Shown piece after piece: positions 23,032-31,867 of a DNA stretch of 64,000 nt. Source of the DNA: a virus; IMG/VR virus record IMGVR_UViG_3300013233_000436, positions 1 to 64,000 of that record. One strand, given 5' to 3'. Position numbers and translations under genes: made by a program. The stretch's first letter is position 1; each line of letters opens with the position of its first letter. The notes beneath the pieces are model-generated. The model saw nothing but the letters and a program-made list of their open reading frames with translations, was not told where the DNA came from and made no database searches.

Positions 23032-24147
23032 ATGAACAGCAGACAACTTAATAAATTATTCAATCAAGCGCGCAAAGATGCCAATCGTGAGCGTAAAAAT
23101 GCTGTAAACACGCTAAGTCCGCAACAAATCGAGCGCGGGATCAAGGCTGGAAAATTACCGCCTGGCAATCAGGTTTTAGCGGGCGCAAACTCAGACGGCC
23201 TGCCATTCTCAATTGAAGACCTAAAGGCATTTAAAGCCGCAAACAAAAGAGCGTCTAAAAAGTTTGGTGATAAATCGGGAGCGCCAATATCCCAACTTGT
23301 GGCCGCATCACGTCCTATTGATATTCAAAGATCAAACCGAGATATTAGGCTTGCCACGCTGTATGGCATAACAAAAACGGGTGAGTGTTCTTTTAAAGTC
23401 ACCGCAAGCCCTCAGAGTGATAAGTCGCATCATCAAGTAAAGATTAGGTTGGAAGGGTGGCAGACAGCTATCAGCGCCCCGTCTAATGCCGTTTTGACCA
23501 CAAGAAACCTGATTAATGGCAATGTTTCATTCGATTGTGGTTGTGGCCGCCATCAATTCTGGTATCGGTACATTGCAACGGTTGGCAATTTTGCAATAAG
23601 GCCGCTTGAGAAAGATTTTCCAAAGATCCGCAACCCAAATCTTACCGGCTGCTGCTGCAAACACACTCTAAAAGCAATGGCGACAATCAAATCACCAACA
23701 GTCCAGAGAAGGATTGCCAGTGAGTTAGAGCGCCAGCGTAAAAAGGATGGATTTGCAGAGGGTAAATTGTTCAGTAAAAAAGAGCTGGCAGAAATGGAGA
23801 GGGCAAGGCCGCGAAAAATCGACCAAGCCAAGTTTTCCAAGGAAGCACAAAAGCTTGAGCGCATTCAAAAAGGGATGCGTAAAATAATGAAAGATCCCCG
23901 TGTGATCGAAAAATCAGAGCGGTTAAAGCGTGAAGCAAGAGCTAAGAATGCCCAAATTAAGCGCCAAGAGGCGAAGATCAACAAACTTGAAGGCGCATTG
24001 AAGAGTAGGGCGAAAACGGCTGTTAAGTACGCAATGATGGCCGTCAATGCGGGTGCTGTGAAACGCGCCGATGTTGTCGGTGGGATAGCCAAAGAGTATG
24101 GGTTAACCAAATCTCAAATTGAAAGCTTGATTAAGGAAAATGGGTAA
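23032..24147 (+). CDS. SWIM-type zinc protein in the virion block
   Basis: A 371-residue basic protein. FDCGCGRH (about 167-174) and GCCCKH (about 204-209) give the CxC...CxH pattern of a SWIM zinc domain. The C-terminal 120 residues are a charged helix (SERLKREARAKNAQIKRQEA). No Shine-Dalgarno is evident. SWIM domains bind DNA or proteins. The place among structural genes suggests a virion or head-tail role, but this is inferred. Confidence 0.65.
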   Translation: MNSRQLNKLFNQARKDANRERKNAVNTLSPQQIERGIKAGKLPPGNQVLAGANSDGLPFSIEDLKAFKAANKRASKKFGDKSGAPISQLVAASRPIDIQRSNRDIRLATLYGITKTGECSFKVTASPQSDKSHHQVKIRLEGWQTAISAPSNAVLTTRNLINGNVSFDCGCGRHQFWYRYIATVGNFAIRPLEKDFPKIRNPNLTGCCCKHTLKAMATIKSPTVQRRIASELERQRKKDGFAEGKLFSKKELAEMERARPRKIDQAKFSKEAQKLERIQKGMRKIMKDPRVIEKSERLKREARAKNAQIKRQEAKINKLEGALKSRAKTAVKYAMMAVNAGAVKRADVVGGIAKEYGLTKSQIESLIKENG

Positions 24148-24713
24148 TGTTCGCCCCAATCAACAACACAAAATTGACCGATGCGGTCTATGCCGATATG
24201 CAGAAAACCATTGAGTTTTCACCGGCTGCATTCGACATTATCATTTTTAAAGCGGATCCAGAGGCCGCGACCACGGCGAACAACACGGAAATGATCGACG
24301 TTGTGGGAAGCCTTGAAGCAAGAGAAAACGAGGTCTCTTTCTCACACCCCATATCATCTATGGCCTTGGAGATACCAAGTGAAGGCTACCAAACGGAGCT
24401 GATGGTAGCTATGGGCGGCATGTCAGACGGATTCCAAGATGATCCTATCGCCATGCTGATTTTGGAGCCGAATGTTCCAGAGCAGAGCGTTATCTACATC
24501 AAAGAGGTTATAGGCGACACGGAAAAGATCAAAACTTACTTTATTGATCGAGTCCAGCCGATTGCAAAAGAGGGGCTTGCGGGTGCTAAATACTACCTGC
24601 TGCCATTCAGTATGGATCACTCAGTTTTGCAAGATGCGGTAGACGATGTTACCACGCCAATTATTGACCAAGACGCAGAAAATGAAGCATCCAGCTTTCT
24701 AAGCAACCTATAA
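24147..24713 (+). CDS. putative virion structural protein
   Basis: A 188-residue acidic protein whose ATG overlaps the upstream stop (TAATG). It is beta-rich with many Ala, Met and Ile residues. No family is recognised. It sits in the hub/spike operon. Confidence 0.6.
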   Translation: MFAPINNTKLTDAVYADMQKTIEFSPAAFDIIIFKADPEAATTANNTEMIDVVGSLEARENEVSFSHPISSMALEIPSEGYQTELMVAMGGMSDGFQDDPIAMLILEPNVPEQSVIYIKEVIGDTEKIKTYFIDRVQPIAKEGLAGAKYYLLPFSMDHSVLQDAVDDVTTPIIDQDAENEASSFLSNL

Positions 24714-24725
24714 AGGTGAATCACA

Positions 24726-25223
24726 ATGAAATTTGAGCAGGCTAAAAACGAGATTGAAACAGGTGATCTATTGGCGTGGAGTTCAAGCACGTTCGTTGGG
24801 ATGATTGTTCGAGGGTGGACTAAATCCATCTACAGCCACATCGGAGTGGCATGGGTGGCAAATGGCCGATTATTTGTCCTTGAGGCCATCAACGGTGATG
24901 GTGTCAGGCTGCGACCAATTCAGCCAACAGAGTCATTTTATTTCGTCAAATCAGGCGTTAAATGGAGCCAAGAGGCCGAAGATTTTGCAATGGATGCGGT
25001 GGGAATGGATGTTGATTACAGTTACCTTGACGCAATTCTCGCAGGCATCAATCTAAAGCTCAAAGGGAGAGGCTTTCAGTGTGCTGAATTTGTCGCCAAG
25101 ATATACCGCCGCTGTGGGCTTGATTTGCAGGAAGAGAACAGAACACCTGTGGAGGTGCTTAATGAGGTGTCAGACAGAGGTGATTGCTTATCTGTTTTTG
25201 TTGATGCCGATCTAGTACCATAA
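24726..25223 (+). CDS. permuted NlpC/P60-like cysteine peptidase
   Basis: A 165-residue protein with the layout of permuted papain-like (YiiX/LRAT-type) enzymes: ETGDLLAWSSSTF (about 12-24), IYSHIGVAWV with the candidate His (about 38), and GFQCAEFVAKIYRRCG with the candidate Cys (about 119). These cleave amide or acyl bonds, including peptidoglycan peptides. AAAGGTG precedes the ATG. Next to hub and spike genes it is probably tail-associated and acts on the cell wall at entry. Confidence 0.7.
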   Translation: MKFEQAKNEIETGDLLAWSSSTFVGMIVRGWTKSIYSHIGVAWVANGRLFVLEAINGDGVRLRPIQPTESFYFVKSGVKWSQEAEDFAMDAVGMDVDYSYLDAILAGINLKLKGRGFQCAEFVAKIYRRCGLDLQEENRTPVEVLNEVSDRGDCLSVFVDADLVP

Positions 25224-25227
25224 CCCC

Positions 25228-25935
25228 ATGTTTGACTTATCCGTATTACACGCCGTTGATATTGCCTTTGGTGGCCACCTAGCCAAATGCTACGCTGCCA
25301 TTGATCCCGATGGTCAGACCGGCATTATCTCAAAATACTTGCAGCGCCCCTCTGAACAACAGATATATCGAGGCGAAAAAGACACGCCACGGGATCTAAT
25401 CAGAGCGGTGGTAAACCTGAGAAAAGAGATGGTTAAGGCTCCTAACGGGGTTGATGCCTTCAATCAGGCCAAGCTCCCTTTAACGTCATACTTTCGTGTG
25501 CCAGGGTTTAACAGTGCTGATCCATCCCACATAACGCCGGTTTTAAACGATATTGCATGGTCGCAAGATCAATTGCAGGCTTATCAAATATCAGTGGGCA
25601 AGATGATGTTGGAGTATCAGGTGATGCTTGTTGCCAGCGACAAAAGAACGCTTGACGCAATGGCAATGGCAATCTATTTCTACACGGCAAACAAGAAAGA
25701 AGGTCAACACCGATTTGGTGTCACCTACAACATCCAAGGTGAAGAGGTGGATGTTAAGTGCATTGTTGATGATCCAACGGTGTTTTCATCTACGCCAATG
25801 TCGAGCATGGAGGATGGCGGTAGAATATTCGCGCTATCCATCAACTACAGCGTCCTAACGCCGGTTCTGTACGGAAAACAAGTGTCGGTAAGTGAGTCAA
25901 TCGGGTTTCAGCTTGGCACGGATTACCGCATATAA
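25228..25935 (+). CDS. putative baseplate/tail protein
   Basis: A 235-residue protein with no clear Shine-Dalgarno; the start follows the previous stop by four bases and the end overlaps the hub gene. It is a mixed alpha-beta protein (LQAYQISVGKMMLEYQVMLVAS). No named family is recognised, but its place just before the hub protein makes a tail role likely. Confidence 0.55.
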   Translation: MFDLSVLHAVDIAFGGHLAKCYAAIDPDGQTGIISKYLQRPSEQQIYRGEKDTPRDLIRAVVNLRKEMVKAPNGVDAFNQAKLPLTSYFRVPGFNSADPSHITPVLNDIAWSQDQLQAYQISVGKMMLEYQVMLVASDKRTLDAMAMAIYFYTANKKEGQHRFGVTYNIQGEEVDVKCIVDDPTVFSSTPMSSMEDGGRIFALSINYSVLTPVLYGKQVSVSESIGFQLGTDYRI

Positions 25936-26921
25936 TGCAAGAAAATCTCCTTGTTCAAAAAATCGAACACGACAATGGCGTGTTTGACTTGTCCTTCATC
26001 ATCGACTTCACCTACACGGAAAAAACAGACCTTTCGGGGCCGATCATTATCATGCAGTTTAATGATCGGTTCAGCTACCTACGGGACATTGTGGGCGTGA
26101 GGGAGAAAGATGAGATAACGGTTACGATTCACGATGTTTTTCACAGCGACACGCTGCACATTGTTGAGAAATTCACGATTGAATCAATGCCGATGGACAA
26201 CAACGAAAACATAGAGTTTACCTGTACTTCATCCGTGGTTAATGCGCTAAAAATCCATGCAACACAGGCGGAGTTGTTCGTTCAGAAACCCGTATCGGCC
26301 ATTATTCGCCGGTTGGTTGATGCTGATAACTTTGACATAGGGCGTTTCCCAGTGGTTAATGATTATCATCTGCTGCCAGGCATGAGGCCGTCTAAGCTGA
26401 TTCGGCAAATGGCAAAAGAATGTGGGGCGTTGGCGTTTTATCGTCGCGGCACGTTTGTTTTCAAGTCGATTGATGAAATGGTCTCTTCAAAACCAACACT
26501 CACCCAGTTTTTCCTCAATGACTCGCGGGAAGAGAATCAGGTTTTATCCTATAAGGTTGACCGCAACCGTGAAGCATTTAAAGAGGCTGCTGAACGGCAT
26601 TACACGGGGTTTGATATGGAGAAGGGCGTGGTAAGCAGTCGGTTTCACAAAGCGTCACCTATTGCATTGTCCGGCCTACCGTCGAAGGTCTCTCTGGATA
26701 ATCTGGCAAAGCTTATTGCTCCAACCCTGACCTTTAACGCCACGGGAAACGGCGGGATGCAGGCCGGTGATACGCTCGATTTTGTTTGGGGGAAAGTTGA
26801 CATTGAATCGCCAACAGATGAAAGCCTGCCAGAGAAGGGTTTTATATCGTCATGCGCCCATCATTACTCCCCTCATAAGTATTTGTGCCAAGCGGTAATA
26901 TCGGAGGTGATCAGTGATTGA
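25935..26921 (+). CDS. baseplate hub protein (gp27/gpD-like)
   Basis: A 328-residue protein. Paired beta domains near the start (FIIDFTYTEKTDLSGPIIIM.. ITVTIHDV) and the centre (VSAIIRRLVDADNFDIG.. LIRQMAKECGALAFYRRGTF) match late-control gpD/T4 gp27 hub proteins. It overlaps the spike gene by eight bases, the normal partner. It would form the trimeric ring linking tube and spike. Confidence 0.7.
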   Translation: MQENLLVQKIEHDNGVFDLSFIIDFTYTEKTDLSGPIIIMQFNDRFSYLRDIVGVREKDEITVTIHDVFHSDTLHIVEKFTIESMPMDNNENIEFTCTSSVVNALKIHATQAELFVQKPVSAIIRRLVDADNFDIGRFPVVNDYHLLPGMRPSKLIRQMAKECGALAFYRRGTFVFKSIDEMVSSKPTLTQFFLNDSREENQVLSYKVDRNREAFKEAAERHYTGFDMEKGVVSSRFHKASPIALSGLPSKVSLDNLAKLIAPTLTFNATGNGGMQAGDTLDFVWGKVDIESPTDESLPEKGFISSCAHHYSPHKYLCQAVISEVISD

Positions 26922-27792
26922 TGCCCAATCCCAGCTATTGACTCGCTCGCGGTATGAGGCCGAAGTGATCAGCCTTTCAGACCCTAAAAACTGGATGCGC
27001 GTTCAGGTTAAAATTCTTGGCTTGTTCGATGGTGTGGCAGACAAAGATTGTCCTTGGGCTACCTATCACCTACCTGTTGGCTTTCGCGCCAACGATGGGG
27101 ATTTTACCCCGTGTGATGCTGGGGATATGGTGTGGGTGGAGTTTCCATATTCAACGCATGGCAGGCCCGACACGCGCAGGCCAATGATTACAGGGAGTGT
27201 TCACTTTTGTCCGGACGGTACGCCAAATTTTCCCCATGAGTCGTTTGGTGGTGTGGATAAACTAACCCACACTAGGCCGCCCGAGTTGCCAGCAGCGGTG
27301 ACGGTTGGAGTGCATGAGGGTAAGGTTTACACGCAGCATGGGACAACGATAGAAAGCCTTGAGGGTGGTACTTGGCGTGTCGTGAATAGAGCAACAGGCG
27401 CGTTTATTGAGATTCGTCCTGATGGGTCTATGGCGGCTCACACAGTCGCAAACGACGATAAAGTGGTGGGCGGCAACGATACAAAAACGATCAAAGGAAA
27501 CAGAGGGTTGAAAGTGGCCGGTGATCAAGCCGAAAACGTCACCGGCAACGATGCAAAAACGGTGGGCGGCAATCTATCCGAAACGGTAAGCGGCAACTCA
27601 ACCGAAACTGTGACGGGATCAAAAAATGTAACGGCGGCAAGCGTCACGATGACAGCAAGCGGCGTGGTTACGTTTAATGGCAGTCAGATTAAGCTCAACA
27701 ATGGAACAGGGGTGGTGACAGGTGAGTGCATATGCGCTTTAACCGGCCTACCCCACAGCGACATATCAACAACAGTTATCGCGGGGAAATAA
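26914..27792 (+). CDS. central spike / baseplate assembly protein V
   Basis: A 292-residue spike with a GTG start. Residues 10-95 form the OB-fold (VQVKILGLFDGV.. PCDAGDMVWVEFPY). A repetitive beta-helix follows (about 190-250, units such as GGNLSETVSGNSTETVTGSK). The tip is CICALTGLPHSDISTTVIAG, which looks like the Cys/His metal-binding, PAAR-like apex seen in some spikes. The protein punctures the outer membrane during contraction. Confidence 0.83.
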   Translation: MIDAQSQLLTRSRYEAEVISLSDPKNWMRVQVKILGLFDGVADKDCPWATYHLPVGFRANDGDFTPCDAGDMVWVEFPYSTHGRPDTRRPMITGSVHFCPDGTPNFPHESFGGVDKLTHTRPPELPAAVTVGVHEGKVYTQHGTTIESLEGGTWRVVNRATGAFIEIRPDGSMAAHTVANDDKVVGGNDTKTIKGNRGLKVAGDQAENVTGNDAKTVGGNLSETVSGNSTETVTGSKNVTAASVTMTASGVVTFNGSQIKLNNGTGVVTGECICALTGLPHSDISTTVIAGK

Positions 27793-27793
27793 A

Positions 27794-27970
27794 ATGGCCA
27801 TGAGTTCAATATCGATGGAGGCAAAAATAGTTGCCGCCTTGCAGGCCGCTGGATACAACACGACAAATACGCACAGTCAGGTTGTTAAGCTTGCCGCCGC
27901 CATTGCTGCTGGTGTCGTCGCTGAAATTCAGGCCAATGCAATCACGTCTCAGGGCGACTCTGTTTCATAG
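27794..27970 (+). CDS. small Ala-rich protein after the spike
   Basis: A 58-residue helical protein, MAMSSISMEAKIVAALQAAG.., starting one base after the spike stop and ending within the convergent gene. Small proteins in this place are common after spike genes. Function unknown. Confidence 0.6.
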   Translation: MAMSSISMEAKIVAALQAAGYNTTNTHSQVVKLAAAIAAGVVAEIQANAITSQGDSVS

Positions 27971-28261
27971 ATTGGTGGGTGTTGGCCGAACGTACACGGT
28001 TTCGCCTTTTTTTAGCAGGCTCCATGCTCCTTCTATAATTGACTTAAGCTGAATCATGGATAGGCTGTATCTTTTGTCGAACACACCTTCGTGGAGCCAC
28101 AAGCAGTATCCGTCAATGCTGCGCTCCGCCAACCATACCTCGCTAATTTTTTTCATCCAAAGCCAAGATGCCACATAAACCTCTACCTCCACCTCAAACA
28201 GCCCTGGGCTTGAATGCTTGCTGTCCCCTATCGGGGTCACACTCAATATCTTGATTCTCAT
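27965..28261 (-). CDS. hypothetical protein on the minus strand
   Basis: A 98-residue protein with two Trp-rich stretches (VASWLWMKKISEVWLAE). GGAG lies seven bases before the ATG. It overlaps the convergent plus-strand gene by six bases and stands alone between two plus-strand blocks. A shared promoter-like element lies upstream (28292-28313). Function unknown. Confidence 0.65.
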   Translation of the reverse strand: MRIKILSVTPIGDSKHSSPGLFEVEVEVYVASWLWMKKISEVWLAERSIDGYCLWLHEGVFDKRYSLSMIQLKSIIEGAWSLLKKGETVYVRPTPTNL

Positions 28262-28291
28262 GCTTCCACTCCATTAATTTGCTGGACTTCT

Positions 28292-28313
28292 ATTTTACCC
28301 CAACATCAACCTT
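28292..28313 (-). promoter_or_regulatory. shared minus-strand promoter-like element
   Basis: Minus-strand reading: AAGGTTG, five bases, TGGGGTAAAAT. It matches the element at 9443-9465 and lies about 30 bases before its gene. TAAAAT may serve as the -10 hexamer. Confidence 0.4.
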
Positions 28314-28322
28314 TAAGGCTGT

Positions 28323-28338
28323 TCAAATTTTAATGTAA
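28323..28338 (+). promoter_or_regulatory. candidate late promoter element before the capsid gene
   Basis: TCAAATTTTAATGTAA, three differences from TCAAATAAAAATGTAA, all within the central A-tract. It lies 77 bases before the capsid start and opens the 28-40 kb block. The 5' TCAAAT and 3' AATGTAA are fully kept. Confidence 0.55.
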
Positions 28339-28415
28339 TAGGAAAAGTTACTTGTGGACGGCATTCTTGCGGCACACAACGAATTTTTTCAAAAAAAACA
28401 TGAAAGGTGGGACTG

Positions 28416-30035
28416 ATGGCCGAAGGCACGCAGAAAGTTAACGCACAACTGAGTCTTATCCACTCAAAAGCGGCGGAGTTTGAGGCGGCAATTGCACCCG
28501 CCTTTAATGATGATGGAAGTTTGGCGAAAGATTTTCAGGCAAAACTGAAATCAAACGTGGGTAATACCGTGTTTGATGCTGCTGGATCTGATGGCAGCGG
28601 CAACCCGCTTGGCACAAGCATTCTCGCAACCCAAGCGCGGTTTATGTCGGGTTATAAAGAGATTTACGGCTACAACCCTCCCGCCGAAGTCCTTGCAGGA
28701 ATGCAGCAATCCATTGAAAACATCTATGGAATGCGAAAAGATGTTTCTACCGGCCATCAAATCCTTGATGCCGCCGTAGGTGAGCTATCCAACAGTGACG
28801 GCATTATCAAGCGCAATCACCTGGTGACTCTGGTAACTCCCATTGCATTGACCACAATTACTGGTCAATTTGCAACTCACGTCCCTCCCGCATTCGATCA
28901 AACAGAGATTAGCTGGATTGAGCGCAAAGCAGGCACAACCTTTGGCGATATGATCAAGGGTGATGTGATTGATGTTGACATGAGCGGCCAATACTCATCT
29001 ATGACTCAGATGAAAATCATGGCAGCAACCGCTACAGCAAACCAATACTCATACGATACCGCTGCTGATTTTGGCGGCGCTTGCCCAATTCGCAAAAAAC
29101 GCGCATCAATTTACATTGATCGCGGCAAAGTTGCGGAAGACAACGGCAAAGGCGCTATCAGCGGTCAGTTCACCAATTCAACCGGCACAACCACGCTTGT
29201 AACCGGAACCGTTGATTACGCTACCGGTGTTATTGTCATCACAACTGCTGCTGCATTGCTTGCTGGCATTGTTCCTTATGTTGAATTTGACGTAAACATC
29301 GAAGCCGATCCCACCAAAATCCCTTTCATTGACCACCAGATGGACAGCGCGGTTCTTTACCCGCATGAAAGCGCATTGGTTAGCAGCTCCACCATTCAGG
29401 CCGCAATGTCCCTGAGTCGTGAATACAATCGTGGCTTGGTTGGAATGCAGCAAAGCGCAGCGCGTAACGTGATGGCAGGTGAGAAAGATCGTAATCGCCT
29501 GAACAAAATGTACTGGTCGGTATCCAAAACCTATGCCTTGGCCTACGACAGCAGCGCCCCACAGATGAACGAAGCGGTGCGCCAAATCCAAGAAACATTA
29601 AACATTGTTTCAATGGAAATGATGCTGAACACCAAAACAAGTGGATTAACTCACTTGGTCGGCGGCTCAAGCATTGTCGCGTTTATGAAAACTTTGCCGG
29701 GCTTTGTTATGGCTCCAGGTTATCGCCATAAACCACAGCCACACTATGTTGGCAAATTGTGGGGCATGTACGAGGTGTTTGAAGATGCGCGGACTATTCG
29801 CAGCTACGATGGCACAACCGACGACCGCTCTTGGAAGCTTTTGGGTATTGGCAAAGGCGCTAACTACGGTGACTCCGGTTTCTTGGTTGGTGATGCCGTG
29901 CCTGTTATTGAGTACAAGCACCAAATTGGTCTAACATTGACCGAACAATCAACCTTCTACGAGCTGGCATTCCGCGATATTCATCCTCGCAATGGTCGCG
30001 CCTATTTCGTTGAAATCGTTGTAACCAAACAGTAA
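28416..30035 (+). CDS. putative major capsid protein
   Basis: A 539-residue protein starting at ATG 28416 after AAAGGTGG (a GTG at 28407 is less likely). It is the large, abundant-type structural gene directly before the tail sheath. The pattern fits a head protein with N-terminal processing: a helical first part, then LVTPIALTTITGQF, an insertion of Thr-rich beta strands (about 250-300), and an aromatic C-terminus (RNGRAYFVEIVV). Two candidate protease motifs lie at TVFDAAGSD (about 51) and QILDAAVGE (about 117). No family motif is decisive, so the call also rests on size and position. Confidence 0.7.
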   Translation: MAEGTQKVNAQLSLIHSKAAEFEAAIAPAFNDDGSLAKDFQAKLKSNVGNTVFDAAGSDGSGNPLGTSILATQARFMSGYKEIYGYNPPAEVLAGMQQSIENIYGMRKDVSTGHQILDAAVGELSNSDGIIKRNHLVTLVTPIALTTITGQFATHVPPAFDQTEISWIERKAGTTFGDMIKGDVIDVDMSGQYSSMTQMKIMAATATANQYSYDTAADFGGACPIRKKRASIYIDRGKVAEDNGKGAISGQFTNSTGTTTLVTGTVDYATGVIVITTAAALLAGIVPYVEFDVNIEADPTKIPFIDHQMDSAVLYPHESALVSSSTIQAAMSLSREYNRGLVGMQQSAARNVMAGEKDRNRLNKMYWSVSKTYALAYDSSAPQMNEAVRQIQETLNIVSMEMMLNTKTSGLTHLVGGSSIVAFMKTLPGFVMAPGYRHKPQPHYVGKLWGMYEVFEDARTIRSYDGTTDDRSWKLLGIGKGANYGDSGFLVGDAVPVIEYKHQIGLTLTEQSTFYELAFRDIHPRNGRAYFVEIVVTKQ

Positions 30036-30046
30036 GGGGCTGAAAA

Positions 30047-30316
30047 ATGGCTAAGAAGCAAAATCCAAACAAAACCCAACCTGTTGAGGCTCCAAAAATG
30101 GAACAAGTGGTTATTTTTAATGGCAGCTCTATCGGTCGCGGCATTCACGTTGATGGCGGTGTAATTGATCTGGTTGGCGGCAAGCATTCAGCGCCTTTCG
30201 GAGTTGATGCCGACTCTCTGAAAGACTTCAAAGAGTCTATCGAGGGGATGTACCCCGGCTTGGTTGTTAAAACCGTTGCTGAGTTCGAGAAAGAACAGCA
30301 GAAGAAAGAGGGTTAA
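30047..30316 (+). CDS. small protein between capsid and sheath
   Basis: An 89-residue protein with AAGGGG before the ATG. It has basic and acidic ends (MAKKQNPNKTQ.. EFEKEQQKKEG) and a small beta-rich middle. Function unknown; a capsid decoration or neck component is possible. Confidence 0.6.
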   Translation: MAKKQNPNKTQPVEAPKMEQVVIFNGSSIGRGIHVDGGVIDLVGGKHSAPFGVDADSLKDFKESIEGMYPGLVVKTVAEFEKEQQKKEG

Positions 30317-30319
30317 TCA

Positions 30320-31867
30320 ATGGTCGCTGACGTTATTACGAGCGCACCAGGTATTATTGTTCGTCCGCCCTTGGCGGATGCAACCCTAACCGTTGATGGT
30401 GGCACTGCTGCCATCTCTGCAACGGTTGTTGTTGCCAATAAAGGCTGGCCGTTTAAGATCCACACTGTAAATAAGCAGCGTATCGAGCCTGTTTTCGGTA
30501 AGCCATTGCATAGCAGCAAATCAGACTCCGAAGGCTTGCGTCACATGCACGATGCAGCTAAAGAATGCCTCTATATTCGAGGTGTTCGTGTTACTGCTGC
30601 TGATGCCGCTTATCCTGTTGTCCAGTTGGACAAAACCCCTGCAAACCCCGCTGTAACCTCTGCATTAACTTTTGATACCGAGGTTGTTTTGGGTGCTGCA
30701 AACTGGATTGCATTTTATCCAATTGATGGCGAAACGAGCGCAAATCGCCGCGTTTCTATTAGCAATGTTGATCTGACTGCAAATCGGTTTGATCTTGAGT
30801 TTCAAGAAGAGGTCGCTGTCGGTGTTTGGCAAGCAATCCCCAATGAATCCTATACCGTGGGTCTTGGGTTTGATGATGTTGACGATATGGGCGCTCCTGC
30901 ATATGTCGAATCTGTCTTAAAAGACGGCTCTGCACGGTTCAATTGTGTGGTTGCTCCAGATGCCACTATGAGCATGGTTTCTACCGCCCAAGTAGCTTTT
31001 GTTGGCGGAACCAATGGCGGCGTTCCAACTACCGCTGATTGGATCAAAGCATGGGATATGTTCCGCAACGAAGATGTGGAGTTTGATAACGCATTTATGG
31101 CGGGAAATTACGGCACTACTGTAATTGCCAATGCTGAAAACGCGTGCAAAACCCGTTTAGGTCAATTCTTCTACGACATTCCGCCCTACCTGAACGAAAC
31201 AAGCGCGATTACTTGGATTCAATCTCTGAATCTGGATAGTTATTTCTCCATTGGTAGTCACTACCCCTATCTTGCCAATGATGGTTTTTTTGGTGGAAAA
31301 TCGCTGTGGGGTACATCCGGTTCAATGGCAGCAGGTAAAGCGTTTTGCTACAAGCAGCCAACCGGTCACGGCGCTGTTCGTGGGGCGCATATTTCGCCAG
31401 CAGGTCAAAAATATGGCCGCATTGATCGACGTGGTATCGAGCCTAAGTTTAACTCTGGTTTTGCCACAAAAATTGATCTGGTTGCAAACCGCATTGTTTG
31501 GGCTGAAAAAGGCCAGTATTTTGGCGATTGTCTGACAAGCTGGAAGCGTAATAATGATTTGCGTTTTGAACACGTCACGTCAACGCTTCTCGATATTCAA
31601 AAAGAGTTTGTTGTCGCTGCAAAGATTGCACAGTTTGAGCCTGGCAAGGCTGCCACGGACATTATGGAGCGTCTTGGCAAGCAGATTTGTGATCGACGGG
31701 TGACTGCTGGTGCTTTGGTTGAGCCAAGAGATCCAAACTGGAACGGTGAAGCGCCTTACAAAATCGTTGTAACAGAGCTTTCAATGGATCTGTACGAGGC
31801 CAAAGTGGTTTACGCGAACGGTGGTATTGCGCGAAGAATCTCAATCCAAGTGGAGTTTACTAGATAA
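30320..31867 (+). CDS. contractile tail sheath protein
   Basis: A 515-residue sheath subunit. The N-terminal handshake region (SAPGIIVRPP), the conserved central aromatic/GHG part (KQPTGHGAVRGAHISPAG), and a C-terminal domain (LSMDLYEAKVVYANGGIARR) fit the contractile sheath family. It polymerises around the tube and contracts at infection. The gene order capsid, small protein, sheath, tube agrees. Confidence 0.85.
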   Translation: MVADVITSAPGIIVRPPLADATLTVDGGTAAISATVVVANKGWPFKIHTVNKQRIEPVFGKPLHSSKSDSEGLRHMHDAAKECLYIRGVRVTAADAAYPVVQLDKTPANPAVTSALTFDTEVVLGAANWIAFYPIDGETSANRRVSISNVDLTANRFDLEFQEEVAVGVWQAIPNESYTVGLGFDDVDDMGAPAYVESVLKDGSARFNCVVAPDATMSMVSTAQVAFVGGTNGGVPTTADWIKAWDMFRNEDVEFDNAFMAGNYGTTVIANAENACKTRLGQFFYDIPPYLNETSAITWIQSLNLDSYFSIGSHYPYLANDGFFGGKSLWGTSGSMAAGKAFCYKQPTGHGAVRGAHISPAGQKYGRIDRRGIEPKFNSGFATKIDLVANRIVWAEKGQYFGDCLTSWKRNNDLRFEHVTSTLLDIQKEFVVAAKIAQFEPGKAATDIMERLGKQICDRRVTAGALVEPRDPNWNGEAPYKIVVTELSMDLYEAKVVYANGGIARRISIQVEFTR

